Shown: positions 31,146 to 43,973 of the stretch, piece after piece
Layout: every line of letters starts with the position of its first letter
Position numbering within the stretch: position 1 is the stretch's first letter
NCBI RefSeq assembly: GCF_937616625.2
Contig: NC_065577.1
Span: 682,001 to 746,000 of the forward strand
Origin: Mercurialis annua
Taxonomy: Eukaryota > Streptophyta > Magnoliopsida > Malpighiales > Euphorbiaceae
Direction of reading: 5' to 3'
Length of the DNA: 64,000 nucleotides
Notes under the pieces: generated by a model
The model's input: the letters and a program-made list of their open reading frames with translations, nothing else
What the model was told of the DNA's origin: nothing
The model's database searches: none
Program-made: the position numbers and the translations under genes

Positions 31146-33515
31146 TTATGTATGCACAATTTACATACGTATCTTTTCTCATTTCCTTACTTACTTACAT
31201 TTAAATATTATCTCCTCATTCCATTTTAGAAGTCACGTTATATTTTACATACACTTTTAAAAAATATATTAAATTAGTCATTTACTTATTAATATCTTGT
31301 AAATTGTATTAAAAATTCTAATCCTTTATTTGAATAGTAAAATAAGGGGTAGAAAAATGATTTTAACTTAAATTTATTTCTAAAAATAAAAAAAACTTCT
31401 AAAATGATATATTTAAAATGATATATTTAAAAAAAAAGAAAAATGAGACTTATGAAATGGAACAGATGAAATAACACATAATCAGATATAGAGTTGATTG
31501 AAAGTTTTAATTATACAGCAAATTCGTAACCTTGTTGATCCAACACGCGTGTATATATAAACGATACATTTAACTTAAATTAATTTTACAAATTTTTTTA
31601 TTATGAGATCATCGATAAATATAGATAGTTGTATTTGGTTTATTTAAAAAATTAATTAATAAAACTAAAAATTTTAAAATTTTATAGAATTATTTATATC
31701 TATATGAAATTAACTACTAAATATAATTTATTTTGTATATAAAATTGAATTGAATAAAACAAAGTCTCTAAAAGATACTTAGGTTTAGATGTGGACAATC
31801 ATAAATTAATACTGAAAAACAAGCTTTAAAATAACTCGAAATTGCTCATTCACAATCTAATTGGAAGATATTCGGATTTCTTACTTACCTTTTTCAAATG
31901 AAAACCTTGAATGAAATATAGCCCATAGTTTTGATAGATTGCTCATTGTTTTCTTATCATTTTTTTAATATAAAAAGACAATATACTGTAATTAGTATAT
32001 TATCATTTTGTGACTGACACTAATTATTTAAAGGATATAGACGTTACTTGAGAGTGTAATGATTAGATGTCAGATAATGCATTCTTTAGGAAATTATATA
32101 TACAAATATGTAAAGTATTATATTAGTATATGTTGAATGTTTACAATAATCAAATTAATCCGAATGATTTTATTCTTTGTGCACATTCTATATATATGAG
32201 GAGAAATCCGTTTCAAAGAAAAAAGGTAATTAGACTTTATATATAGTTATCAAACTTTATTTTGTTTCAGTAGTGACTTGATTTTAATTTCATTTCAACA
32301 AAAAATGATTTTTTCATTACTAAACACATAAATATACAGTGTTTATATATTTACAAAAAATAATAAATTTTAATTTTGCATAAATAACCAAATAGTGATT
32401 GCTACCTATGCATAATTCGACTTGAAATCAAACATTTATTTCGTTGAGATTAAATTAAAATTTAACACCAAAATGAAATAAATTAAAATTTTATGGTCAA
32501 AATAGAACAACTCACATATTATGGTCATTGTTTAATATTCTTTGTTATATTTTGTTTCTGGAACATATAAAAATATTTCGTGTGTAGATCTTATAATGTA
32601 TACCATGTAGAGAAAAATTTGGATTATATGAATATTTGGTTCAAATATAATATAGTTTTATAGGCATTTCTTGTAGAAAAAGAACTAATAAACAAAATAA
32701 TTGAAGCTTATTTTCCACACACAAAAAAAGAGGATGATGATAATAAGTACGTAAAAAGATTGTGCCTAGTTGTTGCAACTTCCAAACAATTTTAGTTATA
32801 AAAAGGTGGCAAAATAGGAAGTGTGAAACTATAATTCATGCAAGAGTTTGAGATCGATATCAAGAAGCTGTTGCTACGGAGAAATTAATAATAGTGGAAT
32901 CAAAAAATTAAAAGAGGAACTAAAGGCATAAAAATATATGTTATTTATCTACCACAATTTTAACGGTTTTATCAACTATATCATGATCTGTAAATTTTAC
33001 TAGTTTGATATATCATTTTAACATCTTTACCAAAATATATCAACAACTCATTTGAAACTGATATGGCGCAAAATTGTATATATCAAATAGGATAAATTTT
33101 GTACATATAGATGAACAACATTGCGCCACATCAACTCAATACGAGTTGTGAGTATATTTAGCAAATATCAAAAATATGATGGACCAAACTGGCAAAACTT
33201 AAAGATCGTGTTATATTTGACAAACACACTAAAATTGTGGGAAGATAAATTTATTTTTCCATGATTCAAATATAAAATAGTTAAAGATTAAAATGATAAT
33301 TGATTCTGAATTTTTCTGTAACAACAACAGATTCGAATTATACTTTTATACTTTGTTTATAAGAAAATAGCAACAAATTATTATACTATGAACACGAAGA
33401 GGATAATCCTTTAAGTTGTATAATTTTTTAAGGCCCAGTATACGATTAAAATTTTCGACTTTTATAATTATAACCAAATCTGTGAAATTGTAATTTTAGC
33501 TTAATTTTAAACGCA
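31146..33515. other. AT-rich intergenic DNA with a decayed foldback repeat
   Basis: No gene seen. At about 32950-33255, TTATTTATCTACCACAATTT and the inverse of AAATTGTGGGAAGATAAATT form the ends of a degenerate inverted-repeat element. Fragments of the same family occur near 16500, 16710 and 26260. Confidence 0.5.
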
Positions 33516-33524
33516 TATATTAAT

Positions 33525-33872
33525 GGCCAAATGTCGTAAAAAGGCCAAACCATTTATAAAAGTTTCTCAAAAGTCCTGACCTTTCAATTTTGTCGATTTT
33601 GGCCAAAAACAAATTATTTGGTTTCAATTGTGGCCAACTCTCAATTTGATTTCAATTCGCCTATGTGGCGCCTACGTGTCATGCACATATATTGAAAGGT
33701 CAGAACTTTTGTGAAACCAAATAATCCATTTTTGGCCAAAATCGACAAAATTGAAAGGTCATGACTTTTGTGAAACCAAATATTCAGTATTTGGCCAAAA
33801 TCGACAAAATTGAAAGATCGTGACTTCTGTGAAACTTTTGTGAAAGATTTGGTATTTTTACGACATTTGGCC
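33525..33872. mobile_element. Mutator-like foldback MITE with internal 59-bp tandem units
   Basis: Ends GGCCAAATGTCGTAAAAA and its inverse. Flanks TATATTAAT (33516-33524) and CATATTAAT (33873-33881) match in 8 of 9. Inside, a 59-bp unit beginning TTGAAAGGTC repeats from 33692, 33751 and 33810. A CG-rich GTGGCGCCTACGTG centre is present. Confidence 0.75.
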
Positions 33873-33881
33873 CATATTAAT

Positions 33882-35566
33882 TTATTGATTCGCTTCAATC
33901 GATTTATTAGGGTGTGCACAATTCCACTTGGCCTTCACGTCGTTAAAAAAAACTAGCCGGACATAAAGTCTAAATTTTTTGGACTTTTGTAATTTTAACT
34001 AAAACTTTAAAATATTTAGCTCAATTTTTGATTTATGGATTTCATGTTTGGCAATTTAACACCGTAGAGACTACATGAAACTAAACACTCGTTATAAAAT
34101 TAATTGAAGTAAATGGACTAAAATCATTGCGAATATTTAAATTGAACTAAAAATTTACTTATACACAAAAAAATCGTTTTTTTTTCTTTTTTTTGATGCA
34201 TTATTGTCAATTTAAAATTGGAAGTATTATAGAGTAAGATTATATTATATGATGATTAGAAGAAATTATAAAGTGAATAAAAAGGTGAGAAGAAGGTGAT
34301 ACATGTTTGTTACTTCTTAACACATGTAAGCAGCTCCAAAGTGCAGCTGTTAGAATAATTGATTCAATTTTATTCTCATCAAATAATCCAAACAAAAACA
34401 AAAACAAAACGTCATCGTCTCAGTTCCACCTTTACTCTATACATTTTCCGTTATTAAATTCCGTATCACAAACCAATATTATGTTACAACTTTGGACAGA
34501 CCTCCCAAAGGCACTTCCACTTTATTTCTGTGTTTTCTTTTGGAGTCATTTTAATATTTAAACTTATTAGCCGAATTTTTAAAATAAATTTAATATATTT
34601 TTTAGTTTTAAACTCTTGAAAATATGATCAATTACCTAACTAAATAATCTCTCCACTCCTTCAGCAATCGATCTCGGTGAACATCGAATTCACGACCTTA
34701 ACTCTGATATGAATTGTTGGATCAAGCACTTAACATTAAACCAAAAGTTATAACGGTTAGTTGGACATAATTTTTTCTATTTAAGAGTATTCAGTTTAAG
34801 TGTCATAGTTTGACTGTGACTTGATCTAACTTGGTCTCCGCCGCGAAATAATTAATACCACTAACTTGACGCAATATCTATACTTTTAAAGTACAAAAAA
34901 ATGTAACCATAAAGATATTTTTATTTAATATTTTATACTATTTCTACATATTTATAATTTTGTTTAATATTGTATGCCAATCTTTAATGTATTTGTGGTG
35001 GTTTTTTACGCGCTATGGAAATATAAAATTAAATACAAGTGAATTTATTTTAAAGAATTGCAGATTAAATTACTAAAAATAACTTATTCAATTTATATAA
35101 ATTTGTCCTACAAGTTCAAGGATTGGTACCTTTTCTCCTTTTTTTAAATGTCAAAATTACTTCTATTATTGTAATATTAGATAACTAAAATTTATAACTA
35201 AATAGCACTAAAATATTAAAATAATTACTAATTTTTATAATAATAAAATAATAATTTTAATCTAATTTTGAAACTGGTAGTATATATAGAGAGGGCAAAC
35301 ACAAACAAAAAACACTACCATTTGATCATGAAAATAAGCTATTCATGTTGACATTATTCCATTTAATTTCATGATTGTCATAATACTTAGAAGATGGACA
35401 AACCCTTTTCAGTCATGGTGTAATTTATAACAGACATAAGATTATCCAATTCATATGTAATTTTTTCTTTTTCTTTTTTTAACCAAATGAGGCATATCAT
35501 CCACCCAGTTTCTGGGTTGATGATCAATTTCAAATGAAAAGAAAATTTCTAAGCTCCGATCGTCAT
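33882..35566. other. Intergenic region downstream of the RING gene
   Basis: No gene. At about 34665-34760 the minus strand carries a GGTCGTGAATTCGATG stretch like the B-box region of the SINEs, too decayed to name. The last ~100 bp are RING-gene 3'UTR. Confidence 0.45.
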
Positions 35567-38500
35567 CTACGTCGGTAGGGCTGTCATCTTACAAATGGGG
35601 CATATATTTTTCAAAGCTAACCACTGCTTGATGCAGTTTGTATGGAAGTCATGTCCACAATCTAGCCTTCCAAAATCATCCCCATCCTTGTATACTTCCT
35701 GCCATTATATGTGAAAAATCAAGTTTATACACTAATAAAACAGGAATAAAAAGTCGTTGCGGTCTCTGAACTTGTATATTATCTCACACTTGGCTGTTTT
35801 ACTCAACTGGGGACAATACTCTCTAGCTTTAGGTCAAATTAACCGTCAATTGGGTCACGCAGCTCGTGAACAATTTCATTTTGTATAATTTGGGGGTTAA
35901 TTGACCTAAAATTAGGGTGTCGTCCCTAATTAATTAAAATGGCGATGACCCTTTGCTCAATAAAACAGCTACACAAAGATAACTAAAACCAGGCAGTTTT
36001 CTTTGCTATGAATTCACTACATGATTCTAGAGCGCACATATATGTTACACGAATAATTACTATATTCTCCGAGATTAGGTCAAACTTATTGTTCCTCCTG
36101 CATTTTAGAAAAGAAAAATCATTGTTCCCTCTTCAAAGGGGTTTTAGTTATCTAATTCTTAAATGTTTGAATTCAAGGCCTAATGACTAAAAAAATCCAA
36201 ACATATAGAGAGTCCAAACTTTTCAATTTTGTCACTTATATCCTATTTTGATTTATTTGTTTCAATTGTAGCCAAATTCATTCAAATGTTTGGATATATT
36301 TTGTTTCAATTGGCTACAATTACAACAAAATTGACTATAATTGATACAATTGGAAAGTTTGGCCATTAAGCCTTTTTTTTCAAAACCAGAGGGACATTGT
36401 CGATTACATAGAAGATACCTGACAGATGCTACAAGGCTCGATGTCTGCAGTTTCTGCTGTCATGGCAGCATACTTTTGCTGCTTCAATAGTTTCAAAATT
36501 GTCCCCTCGTTGAGTCCAGTATTCACATCTCCTATGCGTTCTTCCAATGCCAATAATTCCTAATTTTGCAATTTTGACATAAAGAAAACATTCCATGTTA
36601 AATTCATTTATGGCCTTCGAAGAGCTGTAAGAAGTAAAATCATGTACCGCTAGAGGAATTTATTAGCTCGATTTGTACCTCATAAGACATGTTATCGACA
36701 TCAAGGCGCATATCTCTGTGCCTATCATGCATTTCAGCCATACTATGATGTGTGAATGGATCAAATAGCATGTAATCCTGAAATATCATTGCACAAGCTT
36801 AGTGATATGTAAATTTGAATCATGACAAGCATTTCATAGAATGCCTATCACTAGATTTCGAAACATAATTTATGCATAGTCCACCAAACAAATTTAAGTT
36901 GAAGTTCTAGTTGATTTATCCATTATAAATATATAAGGGAATTTTTTTTAACTAACAAATTAAAATATTTAGATCACAGCTAAAAAACAAATCTCTTATA
37001 TAATTTAGGACCCTCAAATTAGAACTTTTTTCTATCTATGTGGAACAGACGGAAATAATAATTTAAATGAACTGAGAGTGTATAAGAAATTCACTAGAAC
37101 TATAATTTTGTTTTATATTAATCAGCTAAGGGATGAATCAAACCTCCATCCGTAGGTTTTCACCCCTGCGCATTGCGTTCAGGACTTGACGAACCTGGAG
37201 TACAAAAAAACAAAACTCGTTTTCTTAGAGAACATGTTCAAATTTGGTCTCTAATCATCCTCCTAAAATATAAAGAAGTACTATGACACATACAATTTAA
37301 AGAATTGCCTTATAAATCTCTAATCAATCAAAGCCCTATAAAGTTTGCATGTTGAATAAGAAATGACAGCACATCTATTCTGAAAGGTAACTTAGAAAAA
37401 GTACCCAAAGCATTAATGATTCTTGCCTGCCAGGAGGTTTAATTTCATGTTATCACCATTCACAGAAATTGATGCTAATGATTTCGCAGTGATGGCTATT
37501 TATGGTTCGCTAAAACATGTTCTTTATTGTAGCAGTGAAGATAAAGCATGGACTGCCTTAGCTAGCCCTCTAAAACCTTATTAACGCATTCCAAAATTAT
37601 CATTCAATCCAATGTCATTCCTATTTCCACTACCATAAAATCATAGATCAGTAGTTTCAAACCATAGATCGCTAATTTAAAAAATAAAAATATCATCACA
37701 AAGGCATATGTACATGCAAATCATACATTCCTGGTGTTAATACGTTTTTCATATCATATTACTCCCCCCCATCCCAAATGGATGGGCAGTTTAGAACAAA
37801 CACAAGTATTAAAAAATTTAATTTATCTTATGAATTAAGTTAATTACCCTTAATTAATATAGTTGTAACTTTTTCTCTTTTTGCCTTTTAGTATTTTTTT
37901 TTTCCTTTTTGAATGCATTCTACTGTAATTAATGATTGTATAAATGTCAATTAATCATTCAAGTAATACATGCTAGCCTATAATTTGGGACAAAATAATA
38001 GAAATATTGACGGAGGGAGTATATGTGATGTGACTGTAACTGTAATTGATATCCGAAAATTCAACAATTATTCCCCTATTATAATGGATATTACCGCAAC
38101 CATTTAACATTTATGCTTGCAATCAGTATATTAAAAAGCAGAAAGTATATTTAGAATACAGACCTCAGATATGAGCTGATGCCTCCCTTCAATGTCAGCC
38201 GCTAAAGCTCTCAGAGAACGAGGCATCCCAAGAACATCATCACTTTGTCCTTCCACCAAGAATGCTGACCTTTGAAATGGTTGATTATGACCTTGGCTGC
38301 CAGATCCTGAAGACAAAACCGTTTCTTGAGAGGAAGCAGAAGGCCCAGATGATGAAGGGAAATGACCATTGCGGCCGCTAGGCTCAGAGTCCATGGATGG
38401 AAACAAGGACCACGGAGAAAAATCCAAAAACCTTTGCTGATTATTCAGTGTGGAGCTATGATTAGAAAGCCAGGTGGGTACAGGCAAAGAATGAATATTT

Positions 38501-39891
38501 GAACTGGGACTGACCCTATTAGAAGAAACACTGGACGGCGAGCTAATGTTGCCAGTAGCCAAACTCCAACCTGATGGATCTTGTCCCATGTTTCTCATCT
38601 CAGTTACAGGCATAAACATGGAATGCTCTATGTTGTTTCTTGAGATGCTTCTTAAACTCGCCTCATCATGTAATGCAGCACCTCTTTCTCCAGGAATATG
38701 AGAACTAGATGAATGCCTAGCTCTTGAAGTGGAAGATCCATACCAAGGGAAAAGATATGTGTTTCTAGATGAAGCAGAAGCATGCATGGCATGAGGTGGT
38801 CCCTGAGAAGCACTTGGATTTGTTGCTGGTGTTGTTCTAAAGTCCAAAGGATCACTAAGTGGGACAGGTCTAAGAGACTGGTGCATTGGCCAAAAATTAG
38901 GACGCCTAGCACCACCAGGCGTTGAAAAATTTAATGCTAGAGGTTCCTGTTGATGACTGGAATTTACCCTCTGACGGAAATCTCTCGAGGGGTCTGCATT
39001 TCCAGTTACATCATAACTGGTTCTTGTATTTGACTGTTCAGGAGGGCTAACACTGAGAGAATTCCATGACGGCGGAGATAAACTTAAGCTACTTGAAGCA
39101 TTACGATTGGTACCTGTATTCCATGCACTGTGTTCGGGATGCGGAAAGCAACTTGAACTTCCACCTGGATAAGAATGTCCAGAAGTACCTTCAAGGGATT
39201 TTCTCTTGCAGGACAAACCCCAACCTCCTATAGAGGAACCAGGACCACCATCAGTTTCATCCGTCATAAAACCATAACTTTCAGATGTACCGACATTATT
39301 ATTTGAAGTACCGGGAGACACCCGCTCAAAATTTAATCCTCTGGAATTGAAATGATTAGAGCCTAAAATATTCCCCATACCATGTCGGCCATTACTACTG
39401 TCACCCACATACCCTCTGGTCGGATTTGGATTTGACAGGACAGTGCTAGAGCTGGAACCCTGCAAAAGTACTTGCCCATTCCTACCCTCACTGCCACTGA
39501 TGCCAATGCTAACTCTCCCCGGCATAAAAATGTCATTTGTTTCAAATCGCCTTTCGTCTGACCTTGGAACAGCCACAGTATGAGGATTGAATGAAGAAGG
39601 CCGTCTTTCTTCCATTTTCATACTATCATCTAAGGCCTGATTTTGAAGATTCATCCTAGAGCTAGATTCACCCAAGGACCATCCGTTAAGGCTCTGAACA
39701 TCATGAGTAATAGCATTTACACATGATGCCTCATCGTAAGAGACAGCATCATTTGACAACCTGTTTTCAACTGGATTTAGCATGTTATTCATAGAAGATT
39801 GCTGACTCATCCCAACACTATTTGGAACAGATCGCTGCTCCATGCCGATGGTTTCAGGGAAGGAATCACTGGCACTGTATTGCCTTTGCAT
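35567..39891 (-). CDS. RING-H2 E3 ubiquitin ligase, MBR/HIP1-like, five coding exons
   Basis: Exons 38164-39891, 37144-37194, 36679-36777, 36419-36559 and 35567-35698 all join in phase 0 at GT-AG borders and give 716 residues. Exon 1 encodes a long disordered Ser/Asn/Pro-rich region that starts MQRQYSASDSFPETIG. The next exons encode the conserved VRQVLNAMRRGENLRME, MHDRHRDMRLDVDNMSYE and ELLALEERIGDVNTGLNE segments. The C-terminal RING-H2 is split between the last two exons: CSIC, then CGHDFHTNC, then CPIC, with eight zinc ligands C-C-C-H-H-C-C-C. The architecture fits MBR1/MBR2 (Mediator subunit PFT1 turnover) and HIP1-like ligases. Expected role is nuclear or cytosolic ubiquitin transfer; the substrate is unknown. 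An apparent GTG start at 39909 is only leader after a splice acceptor. Introns host MITEs. Confidence 0.92.
35744..35958. mobile_element. Mutator-like MITE in the last intron of the RING gene
   Basis: 215 bp flanked by the perfect duplication AATAAAACAG (35734-35743 and 35959-35968; 9 or 10 bp). The ends GAATAAAAAGTCGTTGC and the inverse of CGATGACCCTTTGCTC match imperfectly. Confidence 0.75.
36177..36372. mobile_element. GGCYTAAT-ended MITE in the last intron of the RING gene
   Basis: Starts GGCCTAATGAC and ends GGCCATTAAGCC, with inverted interior blocks around CCAAACTTTYCAATT. The target duplication is not evident. It lies in the same intron as the element at 35744-35958, just before exon 4. 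Confidence 0.6.
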
Positions 39892-39909
39892 AGAACCAGT
39901 CTGTACCAC

Positions 39910-41475
39910 CTAATAAAATGGTTAAAGTTCTATATAGTACTACCAGAATCCAGTAGAAGTGGCGCCTTGCGTGAACACATACGAGAACACCTGAAAGCAT
40001 GCAAACAAACAAAGACAATAATTATGAACTCAAACAGGTCGCTGGAGGACCAAGAAACAACACCACGTCGTGACGGTTTTAATTAAAAGCAAAAGAGGAA
40101 GTATAATATACCAGGCAAATTGGAGAAAATGAATGACCCCTAAAAAACAGCCAAGTTCTTCACTCCAAAATGAACTCCCACATCAGTACCAGTAAGTAAT
40201 CTGCTTGCATTCAAGCCAGACCCCAATTAAGACTTCAATTGTAACCAAAGAAAAGGGAAAAGGCGCAACTTATGACTGTCAAAATTTAAAATATTAAATG
40301 AAAAAATCACTTTTAGCAGCAGGGGACGAGTTCAGATAGGATCAGAAAACAGAAAACCAAATTCACACCGCTAAACAAGAATAACATAATCTGGTCTTCG
40401 CAGTAAAAATGTTATCGGCATCTTATTTCTTACTACAGTCTATCATACTAACACTTGCATCTGTGCCACATCCCTTATAAAGGACAGAAATAAATTCACT
40501 TATTTAAGATTGTTTTTATACAAAAGCAAAATTCCAGCAGAATGCATGCCTTAATTTACCACATTGCATAGTACTTAAAAAAACTCACATCAAAGCTCTT
40601 GCACTAAAGCTATCTAACTTTATCAAAACAACCTCATCTGATGAGGCGTATATGCTTATTTACTACAGTTGAGTTATTATTATTAAACCCACTGCATGAA
40701 CTTAATTGTTTTCTACTCGTTTATTTTAGCTCTTCTAGTACAAGAACTCCTCTAATAAAATTCGTAGAAGAACTGCCAAGTGCAGAGCGTATGTAAGCAT
40801 CTTTCACCAAATTCTCTACTCCAACACTAAACCGGAATGGTTTCAATGTTTACAAAACTCCAATGCCAAGCATTAGCAATCGTATTAGACATATGAGATC
40901 ACCTATTGGGATTGCACTATAAAATAATATTAGAAACTATCACAAAATTTCAAGCCATATCTAGTGCATCCTGCCTAATCGCTATAGCTAAAATTGATGC
41001 AAAACGATCCTTTCAAATTTGCATCAAATATAATGTGGTTTGGTTTTAAGTGTTAGGATTTCACCAAATTAACCAAAATTTTGACTCCCTCAAAACAATT
41101 AGAACCAATCAACCAAACCCATAGTAATTCAAATACATATATTCACATAATTAAATTCAAAATTCGAAAACAAAGCTACAAACTTTCTGAAAAATTCAAA
41201 CTACCCAATTCAATATTGTATTGTATTAGCTTAAAAAAATCAAATCAAACAATTTTAAAAAATAAAAAACTTAAGCTGCCAAATATAAAATAAAATTACA
41301 TATATAAAACTCTGACATAGGTCTGTCCGATCCAATCCAATCTCTAACAATTGCAATAATTAAACATTAAAAAAAGCAGGAAAAAAATCAATTAAACAAG
41401 CATATTATTAAATTCACCAAATTAAACTCAAAAATATGATTAAATTAAATAAAAATTGAAGATTAAGAGAAATAC
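39910..41475 (-). other. 5'UTR intron of the RING gene
   Basis: The acceptor TATTAG|GTGGTACAG at 39910 lies 18 nt before the start codon, and a donor TTTTGCAG|GTATTTC lies at 41475. No coding frame inside. Alternative small leader exons cannot be excluded. Confidence 0.55.
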
Positions 41476-41720
41476 CTGCAAAATGAGGATCGATTATGAA
41501 GATCAAATTAGGCACAGAAAACACAAAGGAAAAACTGTAGCAGCTTCAATTTAAATTAATTTAATTTACGTTTTTCGGTAATTCTGGTATTTTCAGTTAC
41601 TTATTTTTTTGCAGAGAGGAAGAACAAATTGGCGAAATATAATCAGAAAAAAAATTGACAAATAAAGACTGAGGATGAGAAATTAGAGATTAAAAGATTG
41701 AGGGAGAGAGAGAGAGAGTA
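41476..41720 (-). promoter_or_regulatory. 5'UTR exon and core promoter of the RING gene
   Basis: The proposed non-coding exon 1 ends at 41476. A (GA)n tract at 41701-41719 lies around the likely start, as often seen in plant 5'UTRs. The exact start is not visible. Confidence 0.45.
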
Positions 41721-42843
41721 ATGTGCGTTATGAATGTAAGAACAATAATTAATATTTTATTTAATTTTAATTAAGTTAATACTAATTGTGAGATTAATTT
41801 ATTATTAATTGCTAATGTGTGTGTGGAGATGAATGTGGTGGTGGTGGTGATGTTTTGGGTCTTTTTGTGTGGATGGGCTGCCTGTCATGTATTTTCATGG
41901 GGTCCAATTGTATTCTGAGCAAATTACTATAAGACCCTTCATATTTATTATAATTTATATTTTAGTACCTCTTATTGGGTCCTCTTGCGTGAAAAACAAA
42001 CGATATGATTTCTCACTTTTATTTTTATTCCATTTTTGGTGTTAGTCAACAATGTTAGATGTTTTTGTGTTCAATCCAATATCTCGTCAATTTCTAAAAA
42101 AATAACAAAATTTTTGTAGATTCGAGACTCTTAATAAAACCATATATTAATATTTTTATATTTGTCCGTTTTGAAGTAACTAAGAAATTACTCTAATAAA
42201 CAATAACATATATCTCTGAAAAATAATCATCCAGCAGAGTTAGTATAAAAAAATTATAAATAGAAAAGGTTGACACATCATATAATGATACACGTTTCTT
42301 CAAATTAATATAAAGAAGACTTTGATTTGAGCTTATAACTACGTTCGTTTATACAATATGCTAATTATGTATTTGCATAAAATTATACAATGAAAAGCAA
42401 AATTAACTTTTAATACATAGATTATTATCACATTTGAACAAAAATTAGATATATGATATTCAAATTATTTTCTTATTCATTGGGTATGAAAATTGTGTGG
42501 ATGTCTTGAGATCCCATGAATAGACTTTTTGGTCATTTGGGAGGTAATGTGTGTAATTTTATGGGCCAAAGATACCTCAATTTCACCACATGTGCTGCCT
42601 GCTGCACCATATCCATTCCCCAAATTAAGGATAGACATTTAACTAATGGCTGAATATATATTTTTGTACCTAAACTTAATCATTTTATTCATTTATACAC
42701 TTCAGCTTATATTACAACTATTTACACATTTAAATTTAGCTAGCACCAATAGCTGAAATTGATCAATGCAAGAAAACTAGGGAATGTTGTTGTTTGTGAT
42801 GTCAAACTTACTAATGTAAATGAAAGGAATGTTTAATATGTCA
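41721..42843. other. Intergenic region upstream of the RING gene
   Basis: AT-rich, no gene. A G/T-rich patch (GTGGTGGTGGTGATG, near 41836) lies close to the RING promoter. Confidence 0.45.
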
Positions 42844-42852
42844 AAATTTTAT

Positions 42853-43206
42853 AGAACAAAGGGTCAACGCGCCCCCTAAACTTGTAACATGGGGTCATCT
42901 AACCCAATTTATACTTTTTTGAGCAATTAACCCCAAAACTCTTCAATTTTGGGTCAAATAACCCATAATTATATTTTTAAAAGGTGTAAAATATAAATCA
43001 GAGGCGATGGATGCAAAAAGGTAATTAGATATTTCCCTAATTGTTGCGATATAATTATTCTAAATCCATTTTTTAAAATAAAATTATAAATTATGGGGTT
43101 ATTTGACCCTAAAATGAAGAGTTTGGGGGTTAGTTGCTCAAAAAAGTATAAATTGGGTTAGATGATCCCGTGTCATAAGTTCAGGGGGCGCATTGACCCT
43201 TTGTTC
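42853..43206. mobile_element. Mutator-like foldback MITE
   Basis: 354 bp. Left end AGAACAAAGGGTCAACGC and the inverse at the right; paired blocks AAATTGGGTTAGATGA and GAGTTTTGGGGTTA-like on both arms. Perfect 9-bp duplication AAATTTTAT at 42844-42852 and 43207-43215. Confidence 0.85.
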
Positions 43207-43215
43207 AAATTTTAT

Positions 43216-43973
43216 ATATCGAGATGTTGGATTTTTTTTAAAAAAAAAGACTTATTGAAGGTCAAGAAAATATCAACATTTAAAATTTTGATAGTGTTCA
43301 ACTAGGTAACTGTTTTTCAATTTTTCATTTGACCCTTTTTACTAATAATAAATATTTCATTAATAGGAAATATATAAGTACAATTTGATTAAATTTACTT
43401 AAATTATTTTTATTTTTTAATCACGTTTGACAAAACCCCGTAACCTTCCAACTCATCCATTCGCTCAGTTTACTTAATGATTATTTCAAATTACAAATCG
43501 ACAATTTTTTATTTGAATGAATTTTAGTGAGAGAATATTATAATTAACAGTATTTTAGATCTCCTTTTCACCGATTAATAAAAATATTATCAATTACATA
43601 AAATATTATCAATTATTTACAAAGAGAAACATAGAATCCACAAATAAAAAAATAAATCAAAAAATATTATCAAATATTTCCATTTGATTTTTTGGTGCTA
43701 TTTTTGTTATCATTTATACATCTGAAATTATAATTTTTTTCAAAAAAGAAAATCAAATATTTATCAAAAACCCATTGGGCTTTTGCACCCTTGCTCATAA
43801 GGCCTTAAATCCAAAATCATTGGGCTTTTTCTCATTCCTCTTTAAGACAATACAGTCACGTGCCACAAAAAGAAGAAACTTCTATTCAGACACGTGTACC
43901 TCTTTTTCGACCTCTCCGTAGATTCCCAACAATTCTGACACACACTCAACAATTTCCCAGAAACTCTCTGACA
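43216..43973. other. Upstream region of the ALP1-like gene
   Basis: AT-rich up to about 43780, then a mixed leader without a clear TATA box. An in-frame GTG at 43860 extends the open frame but is not a plausible start. Confidence 0.45.

Noticed and set aside
39892..39909. Upstream extension of the RING gene frame
   Set aside because: The apparent start is GTG and is preceded directly by a splice acceptor; the ATG at 39889-39891 matches the family start.
43860..43973. Upstream extension of the ALP1-like frame
   Set aside because: It begins with GTG and lies in the likely leader; the first ATG at 43974 fits plant translation.
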